The notes beneath the pieces were generated by a model. That model was not told the origin of the DNA. It saw nothing but the letters and a program-made list of their open reading frames with translations, and searched no databases. From Flavisolibacter nicotianae (GTDB lineage: Bacteria; Bacteroidota; Bacteroidia; Chitinophagales; Chitinophagaceae): a DNA stretch of 64,000 nucleotides. Below, piece by piece: positions 9,004 through 18,370 of this stretch; positions within the stretch are counted from its first letter, which is position 1; every line of letters starts with the position of its first letter. The position numbers and the translations under genes are program-made. Where the stretch lies: NCBI RefSeq assembly GCF_003628535.1, contig NZ_RBCI01000003.1:248001-312000 (forward strand). The letters run 5' to 3'.

Positions 9004-11961
9004 ATGCGAAAGAAAATTGATCTGATGGCCATGGTGCTGTTGCTGTTGCTTCCTTTTGGCGCAATGGCACAAGTGGTGGTATCGGGCACGGTAACCGATG
9101 CGGCCAATGCACCCCTGACCGGCGTAAGTGTCCGCTTGCGCAACTCGCCGGCAGCTGCCGTTACCGATGCCGCCGGACGGTTCAGCCTTTCGGTTCCGAG
9201 TGCCTCCGGGACGTTGGAGTTTACCTACGTGGGCTTTGCCACGCAAACCGTTGCACTCAGTCCCGGTGTAACCACCTATACGGTCAAACTGCAGGAAGCC
9301 GAGGGCCGCCTGAACGAAGTCGTGATCACCGGTTTGGCCAGTTCCGTCAAGCGAAGCAACTTGGGAAATGCCGTGGCTTCGGTTTCGGCCAAAGAGCTGA
9401 CCGGAACCACTGTGCAACCCACCATGGATGCGGCCCTTTACGGGAAATTCACCGGCTCCAATATCTCGGCCAATTCGGGTGCGCCGGGTGGTGGCATTTC
9501 CCTAAAGCTGCGGGGCATTACCTCGCTGGTGGCCAACTCCCAACCCCTTTTTATTGTGGACGGGGTGTATTATGACAATTCCAGCATCAATGCCGGCCTG
9601 AATTCCGTGTCGAAAGCGGCCGGGCAGGGCAGCACCAATTTTCAGGACAATCCTTCAAACCGCATTGCCGACCTGGATCCCGACGACATTGACCGCATCG
9701 AGATCCTGAAAGGGGCTTCGGCTGCGGCGATCTACGGATCAAGGGCCGCTGCCGGCGTGGTCCTCATTACCACAAAACGGGGCCGGACGGGAAAACCCCG
9801 CATTGAACTGGCGCAGTCCATCGGCGCCCAGTGGCAACTGAAAAAGCTGGGGCAACGCGATTGGACGGAAGAGAAGGTGAATGCCTCTATCGGTCCCAAT
9901 GCGGTGCCGCTTTTCCGGGCGGCCAACGGAAAGGTCTATAACTACGAAGAAGAGCTGTACGGCAACACAGGCACCATGAGCAATACGCGGATCAGTGTGA
10001 GCGGGGGGAACGAAAATACCAAGTATTATACGGGCTTTACCTACAAAAGCGACGAGGGGATCGTAAAACGGACAGGGTATCGAAAATCTTCCTTCCGGCT
10101 GAACCTTGACCAGAAGATCACCAGTTTCATCGACGGAAGCTTCAATGCCAATTATGTTTCCTCCAGGGCCGACAGAGGCTATTTCAACAACGACAACACC
10201 AGTACGACCCTTGGGGTGTCATTTGTTTCCACACCGTCGTTCATCAATCTTTATCCCGATGCCAACGGCAACTATCCCGACAACCCGTTGGCCCCTTCCA
10301 ATTTTTTACAAACAAGAGACCTGGTGACCAATCGCGAAAATGTTGACCGTATCCTTTTGGGGGGAACGGCCACCGTCCGCATCCTGAACGGATCAAAGCA
10401 CAACCTGCGGTTCATCGCCAGGGGCGGATTGGATCAGTACACGCTGAACACCATAGCGCTTTTCCCCCGCGAACTGCAATTTGAGAAAAACGGCAACGGT
10501 ACCAACGGCGCTTCCATCAATGGCACCACCATCAGCAAAGGAAAAAACCTCTCTGCCTTTTTGGTGGACAATGTGGACGTCAGCAAGCTGAATTTCAGAA
10601 CGCAGGTGGGCCTGACAGCAGAAGACCTTGACCAGAATAATGTGGTAAACACAGCTACACAGATGATCGGTTCGCAAAGCAATGTCAACCAGGCCGGATC
10701 CATAAAGGCCGACCAGGCGGTTTTAAAGCAAAATGACCGTGGCTTTTTTGTGCAGGAAGAGGTGAATTACCAGGACAAACTGATTGCCACCCTGGGTTTG
10801 CGTGGCGACAAGTCGTCCCGAAATGGCAATGCCAACAAACTGTACTACTATCCCAAAGCGTCGCTTGCACTGAATGTACATCGCTTTTTCTCCCTGAACA
10901 CCGGGGCCTTCAGCCAGTTGAAACTGCGGTCGGCCTATGGCCAGTCCGGAAACTTTGCCCCGTTTGGCGCCATTTACCTTTCGCTTCCGCCAGTGATCTT
11001 TAACAATACCGCCGGTTCGGTGGTAGACCTTACCCGGGGCAACCCGGCGTTGGAGCCGGAGCGCCAGAAAGAATGGGAGCTGGGGCTGGATGCTGGTTTC
11101 TTCAACGACAGGGCAAGTCTTGAATTCACCTACTACAACAAAACCGTGGAAGATCTTTTGCTCAAAGTCGTGGTACCGCTGTCATCCGGCTATACCGATG
11201 CCTGGCGCAACGTGGCGGCCATCGAAAACAAGGGCGTGGAAATAGCGCTGAACGCCACACCGGTGGTTTCGAGAGATCTGCATTGGAACTTTACGGCGAA
11301 CTTCTGGAAAAACACCGCCAAAGTGACCCGGCTCGATGTTCCGGCGTTCAACACCGGCGCCTTTGGGGCAACACTTGGCACCTACCGGGTTGAATTAGGA
11401 AAGAGCCCCACGCAGATCGTGGGTATAGGCACAGCCGACGATAAGATTGACCCGGTAACCAAATTGGCGGTCTATGGCAATGGCGAACCGGATTTCAACC
11501 TCTCCTCTTACAACGATGTTTTCTACAAAAGTTTTGAGCTGAGTTTTTTGGTGCACTGGAAAAAAGGCGGGAACAACATCAACCTTACCACCCTGCTTTC
11601 GGATATTTTTGGAACCTCACCCGATTACGACAAAAAAAGCCTGGACCCCAGCGGGCAAAAAACCAACGGGGAATACCGCCTGGCGGCACTGGGCTCAACG
11701 GCCAGGCCCTGGGTGGAAGATGCTACGTATTTCCGTCTGCGGGAGATCGGCCTTTCGTACCGGCTGCCCAAATCGCTGTTCCGCAATGCGGCCGATGTAA
11801 GGGTTGGCGTTTCCGGCCGAAACCTGATCAATGTGTTCAAGTACAACAGCTACGATCCGGAAGTGTCCAATTTTGGTTCCAACGCCATTTCGAGCAATGT
11901 GGAAGTGACGCCATTCCCCTCGGCTAAAAGTGTACACTTTACCGTAAACCTTACTTTCTAA
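9004..11961 (+). CDS. SusC/RagA-family TonB-dependent outer-membrane receptor
   Basis: This 985-residue protein imports an oligomeric nutrient across the outer membrane with its SusD partner. The signal peptide ends near AMAQ. An N-terminal carboxypeptidase-regulatory-like domain (VVSGTVTDAANAPLTGVSV, about residues 24-95) is followed by the plug. The plug has NEVVITGL, the LRGITSL segment, PLFIVDGVYYD and the DIDRIEILKGASAAAIYGS block that is diagnostic of the family. The 22-stranded barrel fills the rest and ends in the outer-membrane signature VHFTVNLTF. It is followed at 17 bases by SusD. No glycan hydrolase, sigma factor or anti-sigma factor lies next to the pair, so the substrate is unknown. 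Confidence 0.94.
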   Translation: MRKKIDLMAMVLLLLLPFGAMAQVVVSGTVTDAANAPLTGVSVRLRNSPAAAVTDAAGRFSLSVPSASGTLEFTYVGFATQTVALSPGVTTYTVKLQEAEGRLNEVVITGLASSVKRSNLGNAVASVSAKELTGTTVQPTMDAALYGKFTGSNISANSGAPGGGISLKLRGITSLVANSQPLFIVDGVYYDNSSINAGLNSVSKAAGQGSTNFQDNPSNRIADLDPDDIDRIEILKGASAAAIYGSRAAAGVVLITTKRGRTGKPRIELAQSIGAQWQLKKLGQRDWTEEKVNASIGPNAVPLFRAANGKVYNYEEELYGNTGTMSNTRISVSGGNENTKYYTGFTYKSDEGIVKRTGYRKSSFRLNLDQKITSFIDGSFNANYVSSRADRGYFNNDNTSTTLGVSFVSTPSFINLYPDANGNYPDNPLAPSNFLQTRDLVTNRENVDRILLGGTATVRILNGSKHNLRFIARGGLDQYTLNTIALFPRELQFEKNGNGTNGASINGTTISKGKNLSAFLVDNVDVSKLNFRTQVGLTAEDLDQNNVVNTATQMIGSQSNVNQAGSIKADQAVLKQNDRGFFVQEEVNYQDKLIATLGLRGDKSSRNGNANKLYYYPKASLALNVHRFFSLNTGAFSQLKLRSAYGQSGNFAPFGAIYLSLPPVIFNNTAGSVVDLTRGNPALEPERQKEWELGLDAGFFNDRASLEFTYYNKTVEDLLLKVVVPLSSGYTDAWRNVAAIENKGVEIALNATPVVSRDLHWNFTANFWKNTAKVTRLDVPAFNTGAFGATLGTYRVELGKSPTQIVGIGTADDKIDPVTKLAVYGNGEPDFNLSSYNDVFYKSFELSFLVHWKKGGNNINLTTLLSDIFGTSPDYDKKSLDPSGQKTNGEYRLAALGSTARPWVEDATYFRLREIGLSYRLPKSLFRNAADVRVGVSGRNLINVFKYNSYDPEVSNFGSNAISSNVEVTPFPSAKSVHFTVNLTF

Positions 11962-11978
11962 CCCATAAAAATGATTGT

Positions 11979-13286
11979 ATGAAAAAAAGAATCGGTCAGT
12001 TTGCGCCTGGGGTTCTCTTTGTCGTGCTCTTGTTTTCGGCTTGCAAGGTCGATCCTATTCCTGATCCCAATAACCCCGGCGTGAGCTTTGTTTCTTCCAA
12101 TGCCACCTTGAGCGATATTCAGAACCTGGTGGACGGCTCGGAAGCCGCCATGCGCCTCACGTTGAACTTTTATTACGACGATGTAAATGTGATCGGCCGG
12201 GAATATTACCGGTTTTCGACCTCGGATCCGCGGTTTACTTCCGATCTTTTGGGGAAGGCCAATGCGGTGCTGGACAACAACACGTTTTATATCACCAACC
12301 CTTACGGGGCACGGTACCGTGTGATTCGTAATTTGTATATCCTCATTGATGCATTGAGCAACACCAAAGCGACAGTCACCGATGCCCAGAAAAAAGCCGG
12401 TATCGCCTATGGCAAATCCGTTCAGGCCTATCAACTGTTGCTGGTTTACAACCTGCTTTACAATAACGGGATCCGGGTGGATGTCAAGGATCCGGACAAG
12501 CCCGGGCCTTTTCTCAGCCGCCAGGAATCCATAGACGCCATCATGAATTTGCTGAACGAAGCCAACACGGATTTGAAGGGCAACAACGTGAGCTTTCCAT
12601 TCAGCACAACGCTTTGGTCGAACAATGCAGCAGAGTTCGCTAAGTTCAACAGGGCCCTCGCGGCAAGAGTGGCGGTTTACCGCCAGGACTGGAACGGCGC
12701 CAACACCGCTTTGGCGGAATCTTTTCTGAATTTGAACGGTGATCTGAATACAGGCGTTTATCACCAGTTTTCTACAGCCGGTGGCGACGAGTTGAATCCG
12801 CTGTACTTTCCACCCAACTCCTCCGGTGAAGCCAGGCTGGCGCAGCCTGCGTTTGTAACAGAGGCCTCGCCGAATGACAAAAGGGTCAGCGCAAAGGTTT
12901 TAAAGCGGGCGGCTACCGGATCGCAGGATGGTTTACGAAGCGACTATGACTTTTTCCTGTACAAAACCAACACCGATCCCATTCCGATTATTCGCAACGA
13001 GGAACTGATTCTCTTGTATGCGGAAGTAAAGGCCCAGACCAGCCAGCCGGGTGAAGCCGTGAAGGCGATTAACCGAATCCGCAATGCGGCCGGCATCGGC
13101 GATTACACAGGGGCCCAAACAACCGATGCGCTGATTACCGAGATCCTGCGCCAGCGCCGTTATTCGCTTTTTGGCGAGGGCCACCGCTGGATCGACCTGC
13201 GTCGTTACAACCGGTTAAGCGAATTACCGATCGACCGGCCCAACGACGACGTCTGGCTGCAGTTTCCGCGGCCGGCGAATGAATAG
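11979..13286 (+). CDS. SusD/RagB-family surface nutrient-binding lipoprotein
   Basis: This 435-residue lipoprotein has a lipobox ending LLFSAC and a basic N-terminus. It forms the lid that captures ligand for the SusC channel on the cell surface. The helical TPR-like scaffold is evident from alternating blocks such as AYGKSVQAYQLLLVYNLLYNNG and a C-terminal RagB/SusD segment: LILLYAEVKAQ, AINRIRNAAG and the closing EILRQRRYSLFGEGHRWIDL, which is the most conserved stretch in the family. It is somewhat shorter than typical SusD proteins (500 residues or more). It is cotranscribed with SusC and is the last gene of the pair; the following gene is convergent. Confidence 0.93.
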   Translation: MKKRIGQFAPGVLFVVLLFSACKVDPIPDPNNPGVSFVSSNATLSDIQNLVDGSEAAMRLTLNFYYDDVNVIGREYYRFSTSDPRFTSDLLGKANAVLDNNTFYITNPYGARYRVIRNLYILIDALSNTKATVTDAQKKAGIAYGKSVQAYQLLLVYNLLYNNGIRVDVKDPDKPGPFLSRQESIDAIMNLLNEANTDLKGNNVSFPFSTTLWSNNAAEFAKFNRALAARVAVYRQDWNGANTALAESFLNLNGDLNTGVYHQFSTAGGDELNPLYFPPNSSGEARLAQPAFVTEASPNDKRVSAKVLKRAATGSQDGLRSDYDFFLYKTNTDPIPIIRNEELILLYAEVKAQTSQPGEAVKAINRIRNAAGIGDYTGAQTTDALITEILRQRRYSLFGEGHRWIDLRRYNRLSELPIDRPNDDVWLQFPRPANE

Positions 13287-13313
13287 GAGGGTAGTTTGAT
13301 ATTGAGATATTAG

Positions 13314-13456
13314 ATATTGGGATATTGGATATTGGTGTTCGATACGTGGCAAGCGGTCTTTTAGAAGAAGAGTGTACTTTATGTGTCTTCCTTTACGATT
13401 GTACCTGTACAAAAAAAGCCGCTTTGAAATCTGCCCAATATCCAATATGCCAATAT
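13314..13456. repeat. Inverted pair of ATATTGG word repeats between convergent genes
   Basis: The left arm (13314-13335) is three copies of a GATATTGG-like word. The right arm (13434-13456) is nearly its exact reverse complement. About 98 bases separate them. The gap between the susD-like gene and the next, convergent gene holds nothing else that I can see. Confidence 0.65.
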
Positions 13457-13463
13457 TGCACAC

Positions 13464-13778
13464 TCAAAAGTTCCAGTCCTCGTCCTCTTCTTCATCGAAC
13501 TGCTCGTATTGTTCTTCCAGTGTGGCGTCAAAGGTTTCGTAGCTAAACTCCTGCCCCCATTTTGCAGCGGCGTAAACAAACGCAAAATTCAGGTCGTACA
13601 GGTCGTCCTGTGTCAGCCAGTCTTCGTCGGTCGCCAGCAGGATCCAGTCGTAAAAAAAACTGCCCTTGCGGTCGTAGCGCAACGATGTCAATGTATCTTT
13701 TGGAATGACAAAGCGCTGCAATTCAGTCCCCTGCCATTCGATTGTGTCGTCTGTGATCGTCCAGTTTCCAAATTGCAT
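13464..13778 (-). CDS. Small acidic hypothetical protein
   Basis: This is a 104-residue protein read from ATG 13778. A longer version starting with TTG at 13811 is possible, but the ATG lies just before the first structured stretch (MQFGNWTITDDTIEWQG). It looks like a compact beta-rich domain at the N-terminus (alternating strands to about residue 50) followed by helices, and it ends in a very acidic tail (EEQYEQFDEEEDEDWNF). No signal peptide or membrane segment is visible, so it is presumably cytoplasmic. I do not recognise the family. Codon use matches the neighbours and the reading frame is clean, which supports a real gene. Confidence 0.6.
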   Translation of the reverse strand: MQFGNWTITDDTIEWQGTELQRFVIPKDTLTSLRYDRKGSFFYDWILLATDEDWLTQDDLYDLNFAFVYAAAKWGQEFSYETFDATLEEQYEQFDEEEDEDWNF

Positions 13779-14243
13779 ACGAATAGAATTGAGCCGGAAA
13801 GGTAAAGACAAAGTTTACACCAAACCGGCCTGGCGGAGGGAGTATTTCTGGCGGCTGCCGGCTGCGGAATCGGGAATATGGCACAGACGGCCGCACAAGA
13901 TCTTCCGGTGGCCGTCTGTGCAAATTTGCTGGGGAAAGCAGGTTTTTTCATTCGAAAAAAGGGGGTGTCCAGGCCAAAAAATCCGGCGAAGAATTTATCA
14001 ACAGCCGGAGAAATCGTTTTTCAGGACAATATCTGGAAGATGACGCCGTTTAAAAACGGGCTAAAAACGGTAGAAATCGCTTGAATCAGGACGGCGCCGT
14101 GCGAAGCAGGCTGCACAAAAAATCGTGCAGATTTTGCGGTAAAAAGATTATCCACAAAATGCGATTTAACATTGTTCAAAGCGGATTTTGGCCGATTATT
14201 GCCCCCGGAATTCAGGTTTCATTTTTATCGCAATTTTCCAGCA
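13779..14243. other. Non-coding stretch with hairpins and a DnaA-box-like 9-mer
   Basis: No convincing gene is seen. The stretch holds a perfect 12-base inverted repeat (GCACAGACGGCC at 13881-13892 with its complement at 13910-13921), a smaller CTGCAC/GTGCAG hairpin at 14111-14130, and TTATCCACA at 14148-14156, which equals the DnaA-box consensus. The hairpins lack T-runs. One chance match to a given 9-mer is not surprising in a window this size. Confidence 0.5.
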
Positions 14244-14516
14244 ATGAGTATCCATTTTTCAAAGATTATAAAAGCCGGTGACCGGAATCGTGAGTTTAAT
14301 TTCAATCGTACGAACCGCGCCAATGTTCAATACAATGTGAATGTGCCCGACGAGCGAGGCAACCGCATTTTTTTCACCATGTACCAGGAAGCGGGGGTGT
14401 GGAAAATTGCGCCGGATATTTTGCCTGCGTGGATCACGGCCATTGAAGAGGAACTGGGCCGCGCCATCGACGAAGAAAACAAGGCCGAGGTAGAACGGGA
14501 AAGCCGTCTGCGGTAA
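14244..14516 (+). CDS. Small hypothetical protein
   Basis: This 90-residue protein starts at ATG 14244 with MSIHFSKIIKAGDRNREFNF. An upstream in-frame start exists, but its extra 24 residues look like translated non-coding sequence. The first two thirds form alternating strands (FNFNRTNRANVQYNVNVPDE, NRIFFTMYQ, VWKIAPDILPAW). The last third is a charged helix rich in Glu and Arg. There is no signal peptide or membrane helix. I do not recognise the family; a small cytoplasmic conserved protein is likely. It is followed by a strong terminator and is probably transcribed alone. Confidence 0.6.
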   Translation: MSIHFSKIIKAGDRNREFNFNRTNRANVQYNVNVPDERGNRIFFTMYQEAGVWKIAPDILPAWITAIEEELGRAIDEENKAEVERESRLR

Positions 14517-14534
14517 GCAGAGAACTGATTGTGC

Positions 14535-14568
14535 AAAGGCAAACCATTCAATGGTTTGCCTTTTTTTA
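14535..14568 (+). terminator. Terminator after the small hypothetical gene
   Basis: AAAGGCAAACCATT pairs with AATGGTTTGCCTTT almost without a loop, and a T-run follows. Confidence 0.85.
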
Positions 14569-14619
14569 TTCCGGTTTTATTCCAGGTAAGAAAGAAAAGG
14601 TGGAACACTTTTCCTTTCC

Positions 14620-14627
14620 TACATTTG
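14620..14627 (+). promoter_or_regulatory. -7 element (TACATTTG) for mdh
   Basis: It matches TAnnTTTG exactly, 42 bases before the mdh start. The -33 element is not clear. Confidence 0.45.
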
Positions 14628-14669
14628 CTGCGCAAAATATTTTCTTACACCATAAACGATTTCCGAAAG

Positions 14670-15599
14670 ATGAAAGTTACTGTTGTAGGTGCTGGTGCCG
14701 TTGGTGCAACCACAGCCGATAATATTGCCCGTGCAGCCTTGTGCGAAGAGTTGGTGTTGCTCGATATTAAAGAAGGGCTGGCCGAAGGAAAATCCATCGA
14801 CATGATGCAAACCGCAGCCTTGCTGGGTTTTGACACAAAGATCGTTGGCGCCACGAACGACTATGCAAAAACAAAAGGTTCCGACGTGGTTGTCATCACG
14901 TCTGGTTTGCCCCGCAAACCGGGAATGACCAGGGAAGAGCTGATTGGCACCAATGCCAACATTGTTCGGGGTGTAACACAAAATATTTTGGAGCATTCTC
15001 CCAATGCCACCATCATCGTGGTAAGCAACCCGATGGACACCATGACCTACCTGACGATGACCACCAGCGGCGTGGCCAAAAACAAGATCATCGGCATGGG
15101 CGGTATTCTCGACAGCTCCCGTTTTAAATATTACCTGAGCCAGGCGCTGAACTGTTCTCCGGCTGATCTGAATGCGGTGGTGATTGGCGGTCATGGCGAT
15201 ACGACCATGATCCCGCTGATCCGCTATGCAACCTGGAACAGTGTTCCGGTAACAGAATTCCTGAGTGCCGAACAACAGCAAAAAGTTGTTGCCGATACCA
15301 TGGTGGGTGGCGCAACGCTGACAAAGCTGATTGGCACGTCGGCCTGGTATGCTCCGGGTGCGGCCGTTGCTGCGCTGGTCAGAAGTATTGTACGTGACGA
15401 AAAGAAATTGTTCTCCTGCTGCGTGTCGCTGAGCGGCGAGTACGGGCAAAATGATATTTGCCTGGGCGTGCCCGTGGTCATTGGCAAGAACGGCTGGGAA
15501 AAGATCGTCGATTACAAATTGAACGGCGATGAGCAGGCGCTCTTCAACAAGTCTGCCGATGCGGTTCGCAACATGAACGACGTGTTGAAAACCTTGTAA
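14670..15599 (+). CDS. mdh: Malate dehydrogenase
   Basis: This 309-residue enzyme oxidises malate to oxaloacetate with NAD in the citric acid cycle. It belongs to the lactate-dehydrogenase-like group. The dinucleotide-binding loop is GAGAVGATTAD right at the N-terminus, the substrate-loop region is GLPRKPGMTREEL, SNPMD marks the conserved Asn-Pro, and the catalytic histidine is His175 in GGHGDTTMIP. The arginine-rich loop RKPGMTR is typical of malate rather than lactate specificity. ATG 14670 is chosen because the glycine loop begins within eight residues; the upstream in-frame extension reads through the preceding terminator. A bidirectional terminator separates it from the convergent protease gene. 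Confidence 0.95.
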   Translation: MKVTVVGAGAVGATTADNIARAALCEELVLLDIKEGLAEGKSIDMMQTAALLGFDTKIVGATNDYAKTKGSDVVVITSGLPRKPGMTREELIGTNANIVRGVTQNILEHSPNATIIVVSNPMDTMTYLTMTTSGVAKNKIIGMGGILDSSRFKYYLSQALNCSPADLNAVVIGGHGDTTMIPLIRYATWNSVPVTEFLSAEQQQKVVADTMVGGATLTKLIGTSAWYAPGAAVAALVRSIVRDEKKLFSCCVSLSGEYGQNDICLGVPVVIGKNGWEKIVDYKLNGDEQALFNKSADAVRNMNDVLKTL

Positions 15600-15620
15600 A
15601 CAGAACCGAATTGAAAATGA

Positions 15621-15648
15621 AAAAGGCGAACCCCGGTTCGCCTTTTTT
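15621..15648. terminator. Bidirectional terminator between mdh and the S8 protease gene
   Basis: AAAAGGCGAA CCCCGG TTCGCCTTTT forms a stem with A-run and T-run on either side. It sits between two convergent genes and ends two bases before the protease stop. Confidence 0.85.
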
Positions 15649-15649
15649 G

Positions 15650-18232
15650 TTAGAAGATGATTTGCTTGTGAATTCGTTCGGTACCGTTTTTATCGATAAT
15701 CCGAATGAGATACAAACCCTTTGAAAACGGCACGGCTGAAAAATTCGTGACTGTTTCGGTCAGTTCCTGGCGATATACCTGCCGGCCCGTGATATCAAAA
15801 AACAACAACGTGTAGCGGCCCACTTCCTGCACGATGACATTGAAGGCGCTTCCCTGTGCCACGGGGTTGGGATAAAAAACAACCGGCACCGTCTCGCTTA
15901 CGGCAAACACGGTTTCGATACTGCTGTAAATCGCGACACCGTTTTCCAGTTGAATTTTCAGGCGGTAGCGGTTCTCGCCTGCATGCAGGCTGCCGTCGAA
16001 AAAACTGAGCGTCGTGAGAGAAGGTTGGTCAATTGTTTGGAGCGGGACGAAAGCAGTACCATTCCATTTTTCCAAAAGTACAGTAGCCACTTTGTAAACG
16101 CTGCCCAGTTGCGCTGTAAACGTTGCGCTGGAAAGAGTTTGCGTTTGCACATAAAAGCTGCGCAAATAACAGGCAACACCCTGCGAATTGTAGTTGAGCG
16201 TATTGCTGCGAAGTCCTTCCCTGTTGCCAATCAGCGGCGCGACGCTGTAAAAAAGGGAAGGCTGCAACGCTTTCTGTAACACGGCGGCTGTATCCGGGAA
16301 AAGGCCAACCGCCTCCAGGTATTTTTCGCCCAGCCGGTACAAACGGTATTGTTTTACCGGGAGGGCATTCCAGTATAACAGGAATGAGTCGACACAAGTA
16401 AAACCCGTTTGCAGGTGCGGCTGCGGGTTGATGGTAAACGTGTCGGATAGAAACACACCGGTGCTATTGGTTAACCGCAGTTGGGCAAGGGTAACGGTAT
16501 CGGGTACTGTCCACTTCAGCACTTTTTTTGAGAGATCACTCACCTCGCCGGCCAGCCGCCAAATGCCATCGGCCGCAGCAAAGTCGACTCGGGCACTTCC
16601 GCTGCTGTTGGTCTGCCAGCGAAGGACCTGCGTACGGCCGGCCATAAGGTGATCGGTGGCAGTGGGGAAAGTCCAGTAAAACGTGTTCAGGGTATCCATT
16701 TCGTAGGCAACGGCAAATGCCTGCCTGGCCGACTGCAGCCGGCGGCCCTGCACATCGATGGTGTATGGACCGGGTGCCGGGTGATCGATCGAGATTTGCT
16801 CCACGTTGTTCAGTGTATCCACTTTCCGTTCTGCCGGTGCCTGCAATGAGTCGATGTTGGCTACAGATCGCAAAACCCAGGGTAGCCAGCTTTCGCCGCT
16901 TGCTGATCGCAGGCGAAGATCGAGGTCGTTGACAAGGGCTTTGGATGCATTCGGTGCTGCCGGTAAGTCGGTCCACACCAATGTCAGTTTGAGGCGGGTA
17001 ACATTGGCGGGAACGGTTACCGTGAGCGATCTGATTTCATTTTGTGCAAGGCTGTCTTCCCAGATCCTGCCGGCCTGGCAATCCTGCAAGGCTTTGAATG
17101 CGTTTAAACTTCCATAGCCGGAGGCATAATCAATCCCTGCCGGTCCAACATCATCGGCACCGTTCAGCAGCAAGGCTTTGGTGGTAGCCGCTGCCGGTAG
17201 CTTTCCGGCATGCAATCGCTTGTACATGTCCTGCACCAGGACGGCTGCACCCGAGGTGAGGGCTGCTGCCCCCGAGCTGCCGTCTTCACCGTACGCCACC
17301 AACTCCGGCTTAACCCGTCCGTCGTAAGCCGGTCCCTTGGAGGAAAGAAGCAAAAGCTGGTTGGCGGAGTCAACACCGCTGACGGTAATGATGTTTTTCG
17401 CCTGCTTGAAGTCGCCGGTAAGGTTGGCCGTATTGGCAATGCCTGCATAAGGACCCGATGCATTGGTAACATTACCCGAATTGCCGGCCGAAAAGACATG
17501 CAGCAGCGTCGGGTTGTCCGCGACGGTTTTGTCGTAGGCCACAGCTTCGTTGCCATAAAAATTTTCAACGGCCGTGCCATACGAATGGTTCTGCACACTG
17601 ATGTTGTAGCGGCGAACTAAAGAATCAGGGTCGGGAAACAGGTTGGCGAAGTCTGCCGATGTGACCAAAGCCGCCGGTGCAGCACCAATGGCATAGGGAG
17701 AGGTATTGGCGGCACCGGCAATGATGGTAGCCATTAAACTGGCATGCGTAGTGGGATTGGCGTTTTCCAGGCCTGTTCGAAATACGCGGCCTTTCAGGTC
17801 GATGTCGGTTGTGTCGAAAAGCCGTTCTTTCACCGAAACATGAATTGAATCGCCACGAATGATCGGAAAACGGGCTTGTGCATACGTAATCTGGTTGAGG
17901 GTGGGATCGGATGTACCGGTATTCACTTCTTCCTTTGGCGGATGGGTGCGGTTGATAAAGAGCACTTGCTCGTTTCGTGCCAGGCTATCAAGAGATCGTA
18001 CGGGCAGCCGCATCAACAGGAAGGAGTGGGAAGGAGTGGCCAGGATACGGAACGGGCCACTCGGAAGCGGCTTTTTTACCGAAACCGAAACATCAATACT
18101 GTCGGTGCGGGAACGGGCTGCGGCCAGTTGCTGCAGGCCCGGCGAAAGTTTGGTAAGGGCCGGTTCGCGAACCTGTCCAAAAGCAGGGAGCACAACCGCT
18201 GAAAGCAGCGCCGGAAGCAGGTTTTTCATCAT
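15650..18232 (-). CDS. Secreted subtilisin-like (S8) protease with type IX C-terminal sorting domain
   Basis: This protein has 860 residues with a signal peptide ending near PAFGQ. The peptidase core is divergent. The likely triad is Asp140 (ERLFDTTDIDLKGR), His163 (TTHASLMATIIAG) and Ser320 (GEDGSSGAAALTSGAA), with the oxyanion Asn251 in SAGNSG. The usual GTSxAxP around the serine is GSSGAAA here, without the proline. A P-domain-like jelly roll follows (about 385-500), then Ig-like beta modules. The last 80 residues, from PVVFYPNPVAQGSAFNV to the closing GLYLIRIIDKNGTERIHKQI, are a classical Por/type A C-terminal domain, so the protein should cross the outer membrane by the type IX system. 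It faces three M57 peptidase genes head to head. Confidence 0.85.
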   Translation of the reverse strand: MMKNLLPALLSAVVLPAFGQVREPALTKLSPGLQQLAAARSRTDSIDVSVSVKKPLPSGPFRILATPSHSFLLMRLPVRSLDSLARNEQVLFINRTHPPKEEVNTGTSDPTLNQITYAQARFPIIRGDSIHVSVKERLFDTTDIDLKGRVFRTGLENANPTTHASLMATIIAGAANTSPYAIGAAPAALVTSADFANLFPDPDSLVRRYNISVQNHSYGTAVENFYGNEAVAYDKTVADNPTLLHVFSAGNSGNVTNASGPYAGIANTANLTGDFKQAKNIITVSGVDSANQLLLLSSKGPAYDGRVKPELVAYGEDGSSGAAALTSGAAVLVQDMYKRLHAGKLPAAATTKALLLNGADDVGPAGIDYASGYGSLNAFKALQDCQAGRIWEDSLAQNEIRSLTVTVPANVTRLKLTLVWTDLPAAPNASKALVNDLDLRLRSASGESWLPWVLRSVANIDSLQAPAERKVDTLNNVEQISIDHPAPGPYTIDVQGRRLQSARQAFAVAYEMDTLNTFYWTFPTATDHLMAGRTQVLRWQTNSSGSARVDFAAADGIWRLAGEVSDLSKKVLKWTVPDTVTLAQLRLTNSTGVFLSDTFTINPQPHLQTGFTCVDSFLLYWNALPVKQYRLYRLGEKYLEAVGLFPDTAAVLQKALQPSLFYSVAPLIGNREGLRSNTLNYNSQGVACYLRSFYVQTQTLSSATFTAQLGSVYKVATVLLEKWNGTAFVPLQTIDQPSLTTLSFFDGSLHAGENRYRLKIQLENGVAIYSSIETVFAVSETVPVVFYPNPVAQGSAFNVIVQEVGRYTLLFFDITGRQVYRQELTETVTNFSAVPFSKGLYLIRIIDKNGTERIHKQIIF

Positions 18233-18370
18233 AGGGCAAATTAGGGAAAAGCTGTTGTACCCACTTGTAAGGATTAACCCCTATTTTTTAATATTTATTT
18301 AACTTATTCAAATTTTCTTTTAAATTGACAACCTGAAACGTTTTCACACTAACCAAAAAAAACACATTGA

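Noticed and set aside
13314-13456. Possible CRISPR-like array from ATATTGG repeats
   Set aside because: The units are 7-8 bases, adjacent and without spacers; they form an inverted pair instead.
14148-14156. Possible replication origin from a TTATCCACA box and a nearby TTATCAACA
   Set aside because: One exact 9-mer is expected by chance about every 130 kb counting both strands, no cluster of boxes is seen, and no dnaA or other origin-linked gene lies nearby.
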